From Synanceia verrucosa (taxonomy: Eukaryota > Chordata > Actinopteri > Perciformes > Synanceiidae), in NCBI GenBank assembly GCA_029721515.1, contig CM056568.1:62001-126000 (forward strand): DNA of 64,000 bases, read 5' to 3'. Under the pieces are notes generated by a model that worked only from the letters and a program-made list of their open reading frames with translations, ran no database searches and was not told the DNA's origin. The translations under genes and the position numbers were made by a program. Of this stretch, positions 1 through 11,865 are shown one piece after another; within the stretch, counting starts at the first letter, position 1, and every line of letters begins with the position of its first letter.

Positions 1-821
1 CCTCTCAGTCATCAGCTGCCTCCTAGTCCACTCAGACATGCTGGTCGACTCTTCCACTTCTGCTGAAGCAGGGATGGTGGCCGAACTCAACAGATCTCTT
101 AAGCTCTCTGAAGATGCTGATCTAAATTGATAGATCATAAAAAAAATGTCAAAGACAGTCATGATAATATTTTTTTAATAAATCGAAAATGGTCTATATG
201 GCATTGCCACAGCAAATGCGTCATATACATGGCTGCTACTCAGTACATACAATATTCAAATGCCTATACTTTACATTTTCAAATTCAAAGATTAAGGTTT
301 ACTTTATTTGAGCTGCTGATTTCAGTATACATACCAAGATTTTGGACCTCTTGAGGAATTTCATCTGTCTGCGAGTCCTCAACTTCTGGCACTTCCACAG
401 TGCTAGTGGGCTTAACTGCAAGCAATAATGTAAGAAACATTACTGCTGACCAACAGCATATAATGCATATAATTATAACATTATATTATTATTATTATAT
501 TATATTACCTAATATTTTGCTGACCAGATTGATTCTTTGGGATGTATTTTGGTACAATGTACCCATTATGGTCCCTTGTCCTCCAGGAAACATTGGAGCC
601 TCCAGTCCCCTTCTGTTTCCTTTTCTTTGATGGCTAAAAGTAAAAAAAAAAATTAAATGATCTATTTGCCTTTACTGGGGCACACACATCATATCATGTA
701 CAGAGTATTATCAGAGAAATTTAGGTAAGTGCAATAATAGAGAAAACATATAAAAATATACCTTTTTTGCTTTCCCCGCCTCCAGCCACTCCCTGAAGGT
801 CTCAGATGCCATTCAGAGAAA
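1..821 (-). other. Possible exons of an unknown minus-strand gene
   Basis: Read on the minus strand, several short open blocks have splice-like edges. One block (about 770-813) begins with an ATG and reads MASETFREWLEAGKAKK before a GT. A second (about 520-626) follows a pyrimidine-rich AG and reads PSKKRKQKGTGG and onward, basic and nuclear-signal-like. A third (about 348-405) and a fourth (1-113, running off the window) also lie between AG and GT. The first two join in frame, but the phases of the second, third and fourth blocks do not all agree in one reading, so I cannot assemble a transcript. The protein is not recognised. It could be a host gene, a decayed gene or chance. Confidence 0.25.
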
Positions 822-1995
822 AGAGAAAGGAAAGAAGGATGGGAAAAATCAAAGTAGAAAGATAAAGAGGAAAAGAGAGAAACAATCAGGCAAAGCAAAA
901 GCTGAGAGAAAAATGAACGAGTGAAAGAAGGAATGTGGTTCTTAAAAGAACCGTTGGATTCTATAGTTTGATGTATAGTTTGATGTTCTTAAGACCTGAA
1001 AAACAGATGAACTAGGATTAGTAGTGCAACCATATTTGTCGCCACTGAAAAGTACATTTAACTAAAAGCAAAGTGGATTATCATTAAAAATGTCTAAGGG
1101 GAATAAGTTGTCAGTTCAAAAGCTAAAAGTACATTCATAAAACAACCTAGACTCTGTATCAACAGGTTAGGAGCTGCCAAAGACTAGTCCTTCACCACTG
1201 ATGGGGATTATGCATGTTTGCTATTCAATCAGATTAAGGAATATGAACCTGATTATGTGAACTGTAAATACAGCCAGTGCTGCACCTTCAATGTCCTTTC
1301 ATATTTTCATTTCCCCCTTTTAGAAGTGATGGGTTCACAGAATTTAACTCAGTCAAAAACTGTTAGTACAGTTTGGAATACAGTACTAGGACAACAATGT
1401 TTCCTGCTGACAGAAATGCCTATACAGCTCACATCTGCTACCTTTTGCTAATAACAGTGCAATAAAACAGTAACATTAGTGTTTTATTGGACAAAATAAT
1501 TCTGTTTTGAGCAAGGCACCTTCAGTTTTGCCTGTTGCGGGGTCCTAAAGGTGGACATGTATAGACATAAACTAGCTAGCAGGACATTAGCATGTGAACG
1601 TTATCGTCTAATTGGTAAAATCACTTGTCTTTGATATCATTAACAACCGATCTGTAACTAAAACGTTAGACCAAACGTAGTCTGACATTTGAATTATGAG
1701 TAACCGATCAATTTCATACAAATCAGGAGCAAATAAAATTAAACATACAAACTTGTCAGGCTTACCAGTGCTACGACGTTCAATCACGAAATGATTTCAA
1801 TGAAACTCCTCCCTCCGTTAGCAGGGTCTTTTTTGATTTACATGTCATGTGGTGACGCGTCAACTGAGGCACCGGAGTGTCGGTATTTACTCGACCACTA
1901 GTGGGCGCTTACATTTAAAACGTTGCATGCGGTCGTAATACGCTGCTTGTACAAATGACCTATGTGGTCGTTTTTTTTCGAGGAGGACAGTCTCA
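822..1995. other. Non-coding stretch, no gene seen
   Basis: No open frame with recognisable protein content. The last 200 bases (about 1,800-1,990) are richer in CG dinucleotides than the flanks, which could mark a promoter for the minus-strand blocks to the left, but no motif confirms this. The stretch ends where the first fold-back repeat unit begins. Confidence 0.4.
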
Positions 1996-2710
1996 ATCAT
2001 ACCATTTAACAGTAGTGGACAAAGTATTTACATCTTTTAATTAAGTAAAAAGAGTAATACCACAGTGTATAAATAGTCCAACATTGAAAATTATAGCCTA
2101 CTTGTTTGTGTAAATGTGAACAAACATGTTTTAATAATGTATAGTATTATATTACTGATTCATAATCATTTATCATTATATACATAACTTTAATGTTACT
2201 TTAGACTGTAGATCAATAAAGTCCTACTTTTTTAATTCTATAATAATGCATCTTAATTGATTATATGTTGATTTATTAATCAAAGTTACTTAAAGTATCA
2301 GATGGTATGATCTGCTTGTAATATGTAATATTTTAATACGAAAGTCACATTGGTTTCCTGTCTGATGCTGCCACACTGTAGTTAGCTTGACAAAGCTGAG
2401 GAAATGCAGATAAATGAAACAATGGTATCGTAACAAAATAAAACAAATTAAAAACAACCAATAAAATAAAAAAAATAATAATTAATGTTTAATATCTCCT
2501 CCCCTTCTTGGATTAATCTAAAAGAAGTGGATCAACATCAGTCGCTAGGATCTGAGCGACAATATCATCATCAGACATAAATTGGCCAGACAACCCGTGA
2601 ATATTAGCAGCTAGATGGTGCTAGCTAACCACTTTAGTTGTTAATGTGTAGTTACTTTGGCTTTCTGTTCTCTTGTGAAATGTATTACTTTCTATGAATG
2701 TAAGATTTTT
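1996..2710 (+). repeat. Fold-back repeat, unit 1 (left part)
   Basis: Nearly the same as 11,884-12,600 and, with rearrangements, 4,957-5,700. It begins a few bases inside the usual start (ATCATACCATTTAAC) and contains the subterminal block that is repeated in inverted orientation at the other end of a complete unit. That block includes GTTAGCTTGACAAAGCTG and a CAGTCGCTAGGATCTGAGCG stretch. The unit is cut by the poly(T) run of an L1 remnant at 2,711. Its far end reappears at about 4,640-4,951, after that remnant. No protein is encoded. Confidence 0.7.
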
Positions 2711-4440
2711 CTTTTTTTTTTTTTTTTCACTTTGTCTGCATTGTTCTCATTGTTCAACACCACAAAAGAGTGTCGACCTTTTATGAGATTATGCATATTT
2801 TAGTCTTGCAGCAAAAGCTATTAATATTTGGTGCGTGTATGTGACCATCACCGGCCCTCCCTGGAATCTAATCTTACTTTATTTATTGGAATTTCCTGTT
2901 ATAAGCCAGAGAGGGACGTGCTACACCTGGCTGATAAGAGGGGGAAATAAATGACAGACAGGGAGATCAGACAAAACAAAAAGGGAAGTTTACAGACAGG
3001 CAGTGCTATTGGAATAAAATAAACGTGTAAGCTACTGTGTCATTCCTAACACCTTCATCGCAACACCCAACAGTACTGAACACCAGCGTAGTGGAGAACC
3101 TAACCGTATGGAGTAGGCTACCGAGAACACAAATGAAAGAAGTATGTGGAGAAAATATGACCTTAGTGAGAAGTCGGACGAATGATTTGGCACATACTAG
3201 CAGTTCACATCAGTACTCATCAATGTGACTCGGGAGGAGTTAATAAGGTCTGGATAAAACATGCATGTGTGTAGAACACCGAAGCCCAGAGCGTCTACCA
3301 CGACCCCTCACGGCCAGATCGGCCAGGTGTCCACAACAACCCGGGGGAGTGGGAGCATCGACGATGCCAAACCCAGAGAGCCACCCGGGCCACCGAGAAG
3401 CACTCAGATCCAACGACCAGGAGACAGAAACCACCACCTCCCAGGAGGCCAGGACAGGTCCAAGGGGCCAGCAACACGAGGGTCCCCCCAGAATGGCCAT
3501 TAATTTAATTTAGTGATCCCAACCTATTTATGGGCTTCCCCGGTTCCAGACGAGGAAGCCTATCACCCAAAACGTGGTTAGTGCTACCCTGTGTGTAATG
3601 TGGTGCATTAAAAGTTAGGAAGGGTAGGAGAGGCTGCAGGGGAAGAACAGAGGGCTGCAGGATAAGGGTACCTGCAGCCAACCCTAATCCGAATCCCCAA
3701 GCCACCCCAAACCCCCCCAAAAGCGTGAGTGTGTTTACTGTATTAAAATTGAAGAGCAGGGGGCAAGTGGGTGGGAGAGGGGGAGACTACAGTGCCCTGG
3801 AGCACTGCAATTCGCACCACCAAATCTCCCACCGTCCTCACCCCCACCTGTCTTCAAAGCCCTATGTGTTGAGTCCCTATATGTGCCTAAATGTGACTAT
3901 GTATAGTGAGGTGCAAGATATGTGAAGTGCACATTAAGAGGCAGTCTGGTGTGGACCCGGCCCATGGGAACAGAGCCGCGAGGGGAGTAGAAGAGATGGG
4001 CAAATGAAATTACCTGGGGCCCCTCTGCATTTTCGGGGATTCCCAAAACCCTCAAATTAAAGCGTCTGCTTCTGGACTCCAAGGCTTCAGCTTTGGACAC
4101 AAGCATTGTGTTGCTTTTGCTCAGCGCCTCACATTTCACCTCGAGCTCGGCGACCCTACCGTCAATATCTTGAAGTGAGGATTCAACATCCGTGAAGCGA
4201 GAGGCAAATGAATCAATTGTGGACTGGAGGGTACCAATGGAGGTGCGGGATTCCTTCCGAAAGGATTCAATCAGCCTGACCATGGAGGAGAGGGAAGGCT
4301 CCTCGTCCTCTGAGTCGTCGTCACTATCATGTGGCCGTGGGTTAGCACCAATGTTAGGATTAGCCTTGGCCGGCCTCTCTCGGCCGGTTCCTGGCGAGAA
4401 CTGCCTTTCCCTGTCGTCTTGTGGATCTTATTGACAAAAG
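2711..4440 (-). mobile_element. Internally deleted L1-type LINE
   Basis: A minus-strand LINE remnant. The plus strand opens with a poly(T) run (poly(A) tail on the minus strand), followed by a GC-rich 3' UTR. That 3' UTR aligns block by block with 27,690-28,940 of the larger L1 in this window, including the TTTTATGAGATT and GACAGACAGG segments. At about 3,985-4,010 the sequence jumps directly into ORF1, so all of ORF2 (endonuclease and reverse transcriptase) is missing. The 5' end lies near 4,440. It is a dead copy, inserted in fold-back unit 1. Confidence 0.7.
3897..4283 (-). pseudogene. L1 ORF1 protein fragment
   Basis: The translated fragment has a heptad-rich, Leu/Ala/Glu-containing segment (residues about 10-75, coiled-coil-like), then RSRRFNLRVLGIPENAEG. 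That matches the start of the RRM-type nucleic-acid-binding domain of L1 ORF1 proteins, where an R-R-x-N-(L/I)-R-(I/V)-x-G-(I/V)-P-E pattern is usual. Such proteins bind LINE RNA as trimers. Here the RRM is cut off shortly after the motif by the internal deletion, and the frame then runs into 3' UTR sequence, so no functional product is expected. The ATG at 4,283 is simply the first in frame; the open frame may have begun further upstream. Confidence 0.6.
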
Positions 4441-4649
4441 GTGGGCCGTATAAGAAAGCAAAAGAGTAGTTTACGAGCTTATTTAAACAAAATATGCAGG
4501 AGCTGGTCAGGATGCGTCTACTCCTTATCCATGCTCCACAGCACCCCCTTAATATTTGTTTTTATTATATATAATATTATATATATAATATATATAATAA
4601 AAGATATAATATTTTTTTATAATTTAATATTTTTTATTTCATTCTCCAC
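4441..4649. repeat. AT-rich, self-complementary low-complexity stretch
   Basis: About 4,555-4,640 is almost pure A+T with repeated TATATAATAT runs that can fold on themselves. It lies between the 5' end of the L1 remnant and the resumed fold-back unit. No gene is seen. Confidence 0.6.
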
Positions 4650-4882
4650 TACAGTGCATCGCCTCTGTCTACTGACAGCTCGTGACGCTGTATCATTCAT
4701 ACCACATTCATGCACTGAGACATCGATGACAATTGGTTCACTTGGGCTTTTTTTTCATGGGGTTTAGTAGTTCTTGAGTCTTGTTCAAGGACACTTCGAC
4801 ATGCACCCTGGGGAAGACTCAAACCCGTGATCTTTCGATCACTGATCAAGCCGTTCTAACCAATGAGCTATTGCCGCCCCGG
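4650..4882 (-). mobile_element. V-SINE-like tRNA-derived SINE (in unit 1)
   Basis: Minus-strand copy of the SINE embedded in every fold-back unit. Reading from 4,882 downward, it starts CCGGGGCGGC and has a decayed box A region, a decayed box B and a GTCGAAGTGTCCTTGAACAA core. The tRNA-type head and the conserved core about 100 bp in resemble the V-SINE superfamily of fishes (established family; assignment by pattern). This copy is the most diverged of the four. Confidence 0.6.
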
Positions 4883-6685
4883 CTTCGTCAAGCTAACTGC
4901 AGTGTGGCAGCATCAGACAGGAAACCAATTTGAGTTTCGTATTAAAATACATATTACAAGCAGATCATACACAGTAGTGGAAGAAGTATTTACGTCTCTT
5001 AATTAAGTAAAAAGAGTAATTCCACAGTGTATAAATAGTCCAACATTGAAAATTATAGCTTACTTGTTTGTGTAAAAAGTGAACAAACATGTTTTAATAA
5101 TATATAGTATTATATTACTGATTCATAATAATTTATTATTATATGCATAACTTTAATGTTACTTTAGGCTGTAGATCAATAAAGTAGTACTTTTTTTAAT
5201 TCTATAATAATGCATCTTAATTGATTATATGTTGATTTATTAATCAAAGTTACTTAAAGTATCAGATGGTATGATCTGCTTGTAATATGTAATATACAAT
5301 ACAAGGAGTAAATGACACTGGTTTCTTTTATGGTTCAAAAAGATCTGACCTAAACATTAAGGTTACTGTGAAATTCTAAATATCACTGTAAATCCTTCTA
5401 GGATGATGTTATTTATGTTAATTAATTGCCGCTCCTATCCAGCAGAATAAATATATAATATAATATTTTATTATTAATATTTAATATCTCCTCTCCTACT
5501 TGGATTATTGTAAAAGAAGTGGATCAACATCAGTCGCTAGGATCTGAGCGACAATATTATCATGAGACATAAGTTGGCCAGACAACCCGTGAATATTAGC
5601 AGCTAGATGGTGCTAGCTAACCACTTTAGTTGTTAATGTGTAGATAATTTGGCTTTTGTTCTCTTGTGAAATGTATTACTTTCTATGAATGTAAGATTTT
5701 TCTATTTTAATTAAAAAAGAGAAAAACAATACGTTCATGATGCTGCAGAAATGTCCATTGCAACAAAATTGTATACTGAGGTGCAGTACTGGAGTAAATG
5801 TAAATGAAGCTGCTTTGTTGATGTTGCTCTCTGCAGGAAAAAAAAAGAGGAAAGGAAGTGCATCACTGCACAGGAACACGAAGGACAAAGCCTGCTGCTA
5901 CAACAACAGGAATAACAAATATCAGACATTACAAGGAGTAAATGACACTGGTTTCTTTTATGGCTCAAAAAGATCTGACCTAAACATTAAGGTTACTGTG
6001 AAATGCTAAATATCACTGTAAATCCTTCCAGGATGGTGTTATTTATGTTAATTCATTGCCGCTCCTATCCAGCAGATGGCGCCACACAACAAAACATTAT
6101 ACACTTGCCAAGAGATAATTTCAAATTCAAACTTTATCGTGATTTAAAAAAAAAAATTGGCCGTTCACTGACAGCTCATAGTGCTATTCCCAGCGCTTTA
6201 AGGCACTACAGCGCATCGCGTCTGTCTACTGACAGCTCATAACGCTGTATCATTCATACCACATTCATGCACTGAGACAGAGATGACACACGAGCAGTTG
6301 CTTTACTTGGGGTTCAGTATCTTGCTCAAAGACACTTAGATCACTGATCAAGCCGCTCTACCCACTGAGCTATAGCCGCCCCGGAATGCACAGTTGATCA
6401 AGTGACCTTTATAGCTGTCTGGCCAATTTATGTCTAAATGATAATATTGTCGCTCAGATCCTAGCGACTGATGGTAATCCATTTCTTTAAGATTAATCCA
6501 AGTAGGAGGGGAGATATTAAATATTAATGTTTTATTATTTTATTATTTTATTGTTTATTTTTAACTTGTTTTGTTTTGTCACGATACCATTGTTTCGTTC
6601 ATCTGCAGCTTCGTCAAGCTAACTACAGTGTGGCAGCATCAGACAGGAAACTAATGTGAGTTTCGTATCAAAATACATATTAAGT
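4883..6685 (+). repeat. End of fold-back unit 1 and whole of unit 2
   Basis: Bases 4,883-4,951 (CTTCGTCAAGCTAAC to ATACATATTA) are the terminal inverted segment of unit 1. They join directly to the start of unit 2 (CAAGCAGATCATAC), so the two units are tandem. Unit 2 runs to 6,685 and ends with the same ATACATATTA. Its two ends are long imperfect inverted repeats of roughly 250-300 bp, as in fold-back elements. A stretch at 5,296-5,445 duplicates interior sequence of the same unit (about 5,930-6,055), an internal rearrangement. The middle (5,700-6,060) is unique to the family. No coding capacity is recognisable. Confidence 0.7.
6165..6384 (-). mobile_element. V-SINE-like SINE in unit 2, box B lost
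   Basis: Minus-strand SINE ending at 6,384 with GCCGCCCCGG (the tRNA-like 5' end read in reverse). The box A region (CTCAGTGGGTAGAGC on the minus strand) is intact. A deletion joins the core directly to GATCACTGATCAAG, removing the box B region that units 3 and 4 retain. Confidence 0.65.
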
Positions 6686-7110
6686 ATTTGTATATATATT
6701 ATTTGTATAGCCCAATATCACAAATTATGAATTTGCCCCATTGGGCTTTACAATCTGTACAGGCTATGACACCCACTGTCCTTTACAAATGACCCTCACA
6801 TCGACTAAGGAAAAACTCCCCAAAAAAAATCCTTTTAACAGGGAAAAAGAAACGGAGGAAACCTCAGGAAGAGCAACAGAGGAGGGATCCCTGTATAGGT
6901 CTATAGGTACATAGATGCCATGTGTACAGAATAACAACAATGAAAACACATTAACACTACATACAAAATTGTATGGAAATGTCCAAATCAATATAACAAT
7001 GGCTAATATACAGTGTGTATATATAGAATTATATGAGAGTGTCCAAGGGGATGAAGAGCATCATCAAGCTATCAGCAGAGGATGAGAAGCATGTCGTCCT
7101 CTCCACCACG

Positions 7111-7300
7111 CCAACCAGAAGAAGCCTGGGCAGCACGTCTTCCTCTCTCCACCATGCCAACCAGAAGAAGCCTGGGCAGCACGTCTTCCTCTCTCCACCA
7201 CGCCAACCAGAAGAAGCCTGGGCAGCACGTCTTCCTCTCTCCACCACGCCAACCAGAAGAAGCCTGAGCAGCACGACTTCCTCTCCACCATGCCAAACAG
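7111..7300. repeat. 46-bp minisatellite in L2 3' UTR
   Basis: Four copies start at 7,111, 7,157, 7,203 and 7,249, exactly 46 bp apart. Each opens CCAACCAGAAGAAGCCTG and contains GCAGCACG(T/A)CTTCCTC. A degenerate fifth copy follows. The long open frames read through this block on both strands are products of the repeat, not genes. Confidence 0.9.
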
Positions 7301-7804
7301 GAGAAACCTCCGCAGGATGACCTCGTCACCACCACGTCGCTCAGAACCAGAAGATGAAGCCTGACTGGTCTGCACAACCACTACTCCACCAGGTAGACTG
7401 GGTGCATGGATACCTGTGAGATGAGAACGCACAGGGACTACGAGGCACAAAACTAATCTGCAGCATGTGTTAAAGGGAGGAAGAGTAAACACATCCTCTT
7501 CTCCACTACCCTAACAGATACAAGCTGAGCAGCATCGACTCTTCTCCATCTCACCACCATCACGACAGATGAAGCCTGGATGACACCACCTCCTTCTCAC
7601 CAAGTAGCCTCAGCTCACGGACCTGGGAGCAGAGAGCACAGGGACTCCGGGGAAGAAGATGAGTTAGTAAAATGACTTAATGGAGGCATCGAAATGAAGA
7701 AGAAGAGAAGCTCAGTGTGTCAGAGAAAGTCCCCGGCAGTCTAGACCTATAGCAGCATAACTAAGGATTGATCCAAGGCAGCCTGAGTCAACCTTGGATC
7801 AGTC

Positions 7805-10802
7805 CTAACTATAAGCACTATCAAAAAGGAAAGTCTTAAGCCTACTCTTGAATAAGGGGATGGTGTCTGCCTCCCGGACAGAAAGAGGGAGTTGGTTCCA
7901 CAGAAGAGGAGCTTGATAACTGAAAGCTCTAGCTCCCATTCTACTTTTATAAACCCTAGGAACCGCTAATAGTCCTGCATTCTGAGAGCGCAGAGTTCTA
8001 GCAGGATTATAAGGCACCATTAGCTCTTTAAGATAAGATGGTGCCTGACCATTCAGTGCCTTGTAGGTGAGGAGGAGGATTTTAAATTCTATTCTAGATT
8101 TTACAGGGAGCCAGTGCAGAGAACACGTGCTGCAGCGTTCTGGACCAGCTGGAGAGTCCTGAAAGACTTATTAGGGCAGCCTGATAATAAGGAATTGCAG
8201 TAGTCCAGCCTAGAAGTTACAAAAGCATGGACTAATTTTTCTGCATCGTTTTGGGAGAGAATATGCCTTATTTTTGCAATGTTGCATAGATGAAAAAAAG
8301 CTGTTCTAGCTGTTTGTTTCATGTGGACGTTGAAGGACATATCTTGGTCAAAAATTACCCCTGGATGCCTTACAGTGGTGCTCGAGGCTGGTGCAAAGCC
8401 ACCTAGAGTAAATAAGTCATTAGATAGGTTATTTCTAAGATTTTCAGGGCCAATTAGAATAACCTCAGTTTTATCTGAATTTAACAACAAGAAATTGTGC
8501 GTCATCCAAGTTTTTATATCCTGAAGACATGTTTGGAGTTTAGCTAACTGGCTGGATTCGTCTGACTTAAATGACAAATATAGCTGAGTATCATCTGCAT
8601 GACAGTGAAAGTTTATGGAGTGTTTCCTGATAACATTGCCTAAAGGAAGCATATATAAAGTAAATAGAATAAGCCCAAGCACAGAACCTTGAGGAACTCC
8701 ATAACTGACTATGGACTGCATGGAGGACTCATCATTAATGTGAACAAACTGTGATCGATCCGATAAATAGGATTTGAACCAGCTTAAAGCAGTTCCTCTG
8801 ATGCCAATTAAATGTTCTAATCTGTGCAACAGGATATGGTGGTCAATAGTATCAAAAGCAGCGCTAAGATCTAACAAGACAAGTACTGAGACGAGTCCAT
8901 TGTCTGAAGCAATTAGCAGGTCATTAGTAATTTTCACCAGAGCGGTCTCGGTGCTATGATATTTTCTAAATCCTGACTGAAATTTCTCAAATAGATTATT
9001 GTTCTGGAGGAAGTCACACAGCTGACTGCACACTGCTTTCTCAAGGATCTTAGAGAGAAAAGGAAGGTTGGATATTGGTCTATAGTTAGCTAAAACCTCT
9101 GGATCAAGACCGGGCTTCTTCAGAAGAGGTTTGATTACGGCTACTTTAAATGACTGAGGTACATAGCCTGACAGCAAAGATAAGTTGATCATGTTTAATA
9201 AAGAGGTGCTCAGCAACGATAAAACTTCTTTAAGCAGTGAAGTTGGGATGGGATCTAAGAGACAGGTAGAAGGCTTAGATGAGGAAATCAATGAAGTCAG
9301 TTTGTGGAGGTCTATGGGAGAAAAGCAGTCCAAGTATACATCAAGTTCTTCAATGGGTTCTAAGCTTCCTGCGTTTAAAGACAAAGCAGTTTCAGTCAAA
9401 GGCACAGTGTGACTGATATTCTCCCTAATAGTTATAATCTTCTCATTAAAGAAGCTCATGAAGTCACTACTACTGAGGGTTATGGGAACAGATGGTTCAA
9501 TAGAGCTGTGGCTCTCTGTCAGCCTGGCTACAGTGCTGAAAAGAAACCTGGGGTTGTTCTTATTTTCCTCTACTAATGATGAATAATAAGGTGCTCTGCC
9601 TTACGGAGAGCCTTCCTATAAGCTTTCAAACTATCATGCCAGTCCAGGCGAGACTCTTGCAGACGGGTTAAACGCCACTTCCTTTCAAATCTTCTTGCTG
9701 CTTGCTTTAAACTGCGGGTGTGAGGGTTATACCATGGAGCCAGCTTTCTATGCTTTACTATCTTCTTTTTTAGAGGAGCAACAAGAGTCTAGAGATGCCC
9801 GCAGAGAGTCTGCAGCACTATCTACCAAATTATCAATTTGAGTAGGACTGAAGTCTGAGCCCTCAAGTATATTGATATTAGGTATTGAATTAAAAGCTAA
9901 TGGAATTATATCCTTAAACCTGGCTACAGCACTTTCAGATAAACATCTAGTGTACATGGATTTACCAGATGGAGTGTAGTCCAGAAGAAAAAATTCAAAG
10001 GTTAACAAGTAATGGTCTGATAGGAAGGAATTCTGTTGGTGGACTGATAAATGTTCTACTTCAATGCCGTAGGTCAGGACCAGGTCGCGTGTATGGTTAA
10101 AACAGTGAGTTGGTTCCTGAACATTCTGACAGAAGCCAATTGAATCTAACAGCGAGATAAAAGCAGTACCAAGGCTGTCACTGTCAACGTCCACATGAAT
10201 ATTAAAGTCACCTACAATAATGACTTTATCAGTTCTCAGGACTAAAGTTGATAAAAACTCAGAGAACTCAGATAGAAATTCAGAATATGGACCTGGAGCA
10301 CGGTACACTATAACAAATAAAACTGGTTTCTCTGTTTTCCATTTAAGATGAGAAAGACTAAGAACCAGGCTTTCAAAGACGCATAGTTTAATTTAGGTTT
10401 AGGTTTGATCAATAGACTAGAATCAAAAATGGCTGCAACTCCTCCTCCACGGCCTGTATCTCTAGGAATGTGAGTATTAATATGACTAGGAGGAGTGGAT
10501 TCACTCAGGCTGACATAATCATCTTGACACAACCAGGTTTCAGTAAGACAAAATAAATCAACCTGGTTATCTGATATTAATTCATTTACTAGTAGAGCTT
10601 TAGATGATAATGACCTGATATTTAAAAGTCCACATTTAATTCTCCTGTCCTGATTAACTATTTCAGCAGTGGATTTAATTTTTATTAAGTTATTTTGTTC
10701 AACTCCCCTTTTGTTTACTATGGATTTAACTGATTTCAGTGGTCGTGGGACAGACACCGTTTCTATGGGGTTCTGGGTGGGTGACTGCTCTAATGGAAGC
10801 AC
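7805..10802 (-). pseudogene. L2 ORF2: endonuclease and reverse transcriptase
   Basis: Broken ORF2 of the L2 element, in at least four pieces. 10,802-10,308 and 10,308-9,748 carry an APE-type endonuclease with LTETWL, VGDFNIHVD and SDHYLLTF, the expected metal-binding and catalytic blocks. 9,459-8,101 carries the reverse transcriptase: ANYRPISNLPFLSKILEK, DLSAAFDTIDH, GVPQGSVLG and HADDTQLYLS. The last holds both catalytic Asp residues, but the Tyr expected before ADD is His. 8,020-7,805 is the C-terminal end (LPLSVREADTIPLFKSRLKT). Frames change at about 10,308, 9,600 and 8,060. The enzyme would nick DNA and prime cDNA synthesis at the target. The clade call rests on the ADDTQLYLS motif and the esterase ORF1. 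Confidence 0.85.
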
Positions 10803-10853
10803 AGAGAAGTGTGTTAAACGACAACTCTGTCTCCTGGTCTCAACCCTGGGGTG

Positions 10854-11449
10854 TCATGGGTTAGGTCGACTAATAAACTTAGCCATGTTTCTAGAAATGA
10901 GAGCTGCTCCTTCCAAAGTAGGATGGATGCAGTCTCTCCTCATCAGACCAGGTTTTCCCCAGAAACTGCTCCAATTATCGATGAAGCCCACGTCATTAAC
11001 TGGACACCACCTCAACAGCCAGCGGTGGAAGGATGACATGCGACTAAACATGTCATCAGAGGCCAAGCTAGGAGGGGACCAGAGAAAACTACGGAGTCCG
11101 ACATTGTTTTAGCGTAAGCACACACTGACTCCACGTTAATTTTTGTGATCTCCGATTGGCGTAACCGGGTGTCATTACTGCCAGCGTGAATAACAATAGT
11201 CCTATATTTACGCTTATCCTTAGCCAGCAGTTTCAAATAGGATTCAACGTCGCCCGCTCTGGTCCCCGGAATGCATTTGACTATGGTTGCCGGTGTCGCT
11301 AATTTCACGTTTCGAAGAATAGAGCTGCCAATAACCAGGGTTGGCTTCTCAGCGGGTGTGTCGCTGAGTGGGGGAAACTTATTAGAAACGTGAAGGGGTC
11401 GGTGGTGAGCCGTGGGCTGTTTAAAACTACGCTTCCTTTGGACAGTCAC
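10854..11449 (-). pseudogene. L2 ORF1: SGNH-type esterase
   Basis: Two overlapping frames (11,449-11,012 and 11,066-10,854) together give one SGNH hydrolase domain. LVIGSSILRNV holds the nucleophile Ser block, IVIHAGSNDTRLR the Asn block, and RRDCIHPTLEGA the DxxH catalytic Asp-His block. Esterase ORF1 proteins are known from fish and bird CR1/L2-type LINEs, where a lipid or membrane role in retrotransposition has been suggested. The N-terminal part is basic (MTVQRKRSFKQ). A frameshift near 11,050 splits the domain before the DxxH block, so this copy is broken. It lies directly upstream of ORF2, as expected. Confidence 0.75.
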
Positions 11450-11865
11450 CCACTCTCGCTAGCAGGAGCTACGCTAGGTCGGCTCGCACCGGCTAGGGGC
11501 TGGCTAGCTACGGAAGCATAACTAGGACTTTGGATGGTGCGGAGCCGGGCTTCTAACTCGCTAAGCCTCGCCTACAAAAGCGCGAACATGCTAAACTTAT
11601 TACACGTACCATTATCACTAAATGCCGCTGGAAAACACCAACGAGTGACAGGGAAAGTCTGGGGAAGTTTTAGAGTGCTTGATAGGGTTGGTACACTACA
11701 AATGAACGGAAGGGACGTTAACCGCTGTGGATGAAGACAGTGACAAAACTATTTTTGTGGCAGAGCAGCTCAGAGTGCTGTAGGAAACAACAGAGTAGCG
11801 GCTGAGACTGGAAATGATGCGATACACTTACCGTATAGGAGGACAACAGTAATCTTATTATTTAC

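Larger units (their letters stand above)
6686..11865 (-). mobile_element. L2-clade LINE inserted between two fold-back units
   Basis: A nearly complete but decayed minus-strand non-LTR retrotransposon. In order (5' to 3' on the minus strand) it holds a 5' region (11,865-11,450), a SGNH-esterase ORF1, an ORF2 with endonuclease and reverse transcriptase, and a 3' UTR with a 46-bp minisatellite. It ends in an AT-rich tail near 6,690, preceded by TGGGCTTTACAATCTGTAC, a 3' block I associate with fish L2 elements. It separates unit 2 from unit 3 of the fold-back array; the segment TTTACAAGCAGAT is doubled at its right edge, probably from the insertion. Several frameshifts make it non-autonomous now. 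Confidence 0.8.

Noticed and set aside
7111..7300. CRISPR array
   Set aside because: The units are contiguous tandem repeats without unique spacers, inside a eukaryotic LINE.
7029..7492. Open frames rich in repeated GWRGGE or TPTRRSLG-type units
   Set aside because: They are readings of the 46-bp minisatellite in the L2 3' UTR, present in several frames at once.
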